From JAIPEK01 sp041685935 (GTDB taxonomy: Bacteria > Desulfobacterota > Desulfobacteria > Desulfobacterales > Desulfobacteraceae): 7,616 nt of DNA. Position numbers and translations under genes: made by a program. The stretch lies in the NCBI GenBank assembly GCA_041685935.1, contig JAWLES010000117.1, positions 1 to 7,616 of the forward strand, read 5' to 3'. Position 1 is the first letter of the stretch. Every line of letters starts with the position of its first letter. Positions 7,395-7,616 of this stretch are shown here, piece by piece. Below the pieces are notes generated by a model that saw only the letters and a program-made list of their open reading frames with translations, was not told the DNA's origin and ran no database searches.

Positions 7395-7616
7395 ATGGGA
7401 TATACGGTTTTTCTTGACAGAGACGGCGTCATCAACAAGGATTCCACCTCCTATATAAAAGCTCCGTCAGAGTTCGTGTTTATTGAAAAAAGCCCCGAAG
7501 CCGTGGCGCTTCTCACCAAAAACGGGTTTGACGTGATCGTGATCACGAACCAGTCCGTTATCGGAAGAGGGCTTGCCGCCCCTGAAGAACTCGGCCGGAT
7601 CTTCAGTAAAATGAAG
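7395..7616 (+). CDS. HAD-family sugar phosphatase, probably GmhB-like, 3'-truncated by the window edge
   Basis: Seventy-four residues are visible, beginning MGYTVFLDRDGVIN. HAD motif I is DRDGV, where Asp8 would be the phosphorylated nucleophile and Asp10 the acid/base. Motif II is the Thr in VITNQS at about residues 50-55, followed by IGRG. The DxDGxxN start, YIKAPSEFVF and TNQSxIxRG together are typical of D-glycero-D-manno-heptose-1,7-bisphosphate 7-phosphatase (GmhB), a cytoplasmic step in making ADP-heptose for LPS. The related histidinol-phosphatases share this N-terminal part, and the zinc-binding cysteine loop that would help confirm GmhB lies beyond the window. ATG 7395 follows AGG (7385-7387) by 7 bases and the rlpA stop by 8, so it is probably in the same operon. 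Confidence 0.85.
   Translation, partial: MGYTVFLDRDGVINKDSTSYIKAPSEFVFIEKSPEAVALLTKNGFDVIVITNQSVIGRGLAAPEELGRIFSKMK

Noticed and set aside
1..7616. CRISPR array, tRNA or rRNA gene, insertion sequence, defence system or prophage
   Set aside because: No regular repeats, RNA gene motifs, transposase-like frames or terminal inverted repeats were seen. Almost every base is in a recognisable housekeeping gene or a short gap.

Overview
The window holds six genes, all on the + strand and tightly packed. It looks like a chromosomal housekeeping stretch from an anaerobic, Gram-negative bacterium, most likely a sulfate-reducer-type Desulfobacterota (deltaproteobacterium). Three things support that inference: a long single-chain pyruvate:ferredoxin oxidoreductase close to the Desulfovibrio africanus enzyme, a lipoprotein RlpA with a SPOR domain, and a GmhB-like sugar phosphatase (outer membrane and LPS). 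The lineage is inferred from protein style, not from a database match.

Layout. Bases 2-2371 are the last two thirds of a pyruvate:ferredoxin oxidoreductase gene that begins upstream of the window. Bases 2376-2455 contain two consecutive terminator-like hairpins. Bases 2474-3649 encode a 12-helix MFS transporter of unknown substrate. Bases 3650-3773 are the longest gap (124 bases); they carry a candidate promoter and a small hairpin over the next ribosome binding site. Bases 3774-4220 encode an Hsp20 small heat-shock protein, 4248-6605 the ATP-dependent protease Lon, 6613-7386 the septal lipoprotein RlpA, and 7395-7616 the first 74 codons of a HAD phosphatase, probably GmhB, which runs off the window. 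No stretch longer than 300 bases lacks a gene.

How the genes fit together. PFOR is a stand-alone central-metabolism gene closed off by terminators. hsp20, lon, rlpA and the gmhB-like gene are separated by only 27, 7 and 8 bases and probably form one transcript. Its first half deals with protein quality control: Hsp20 holds unfolded proteins and Lon degrades damaged ones. Its second half deals with the cell envelope: RlpA acts on septal peptidoglycan and GmhB in LPS heptose synthesis.

I found no convincing new biological system. The points most worth a second look are the MFS gene placed directly behind a strong terminator hairpin with no room for its own promoter, the ribosome binding site of hsp20 lying inside a small hairpin, and the markedly A+T-rich hsp20 gene next to G+C-rich lon.
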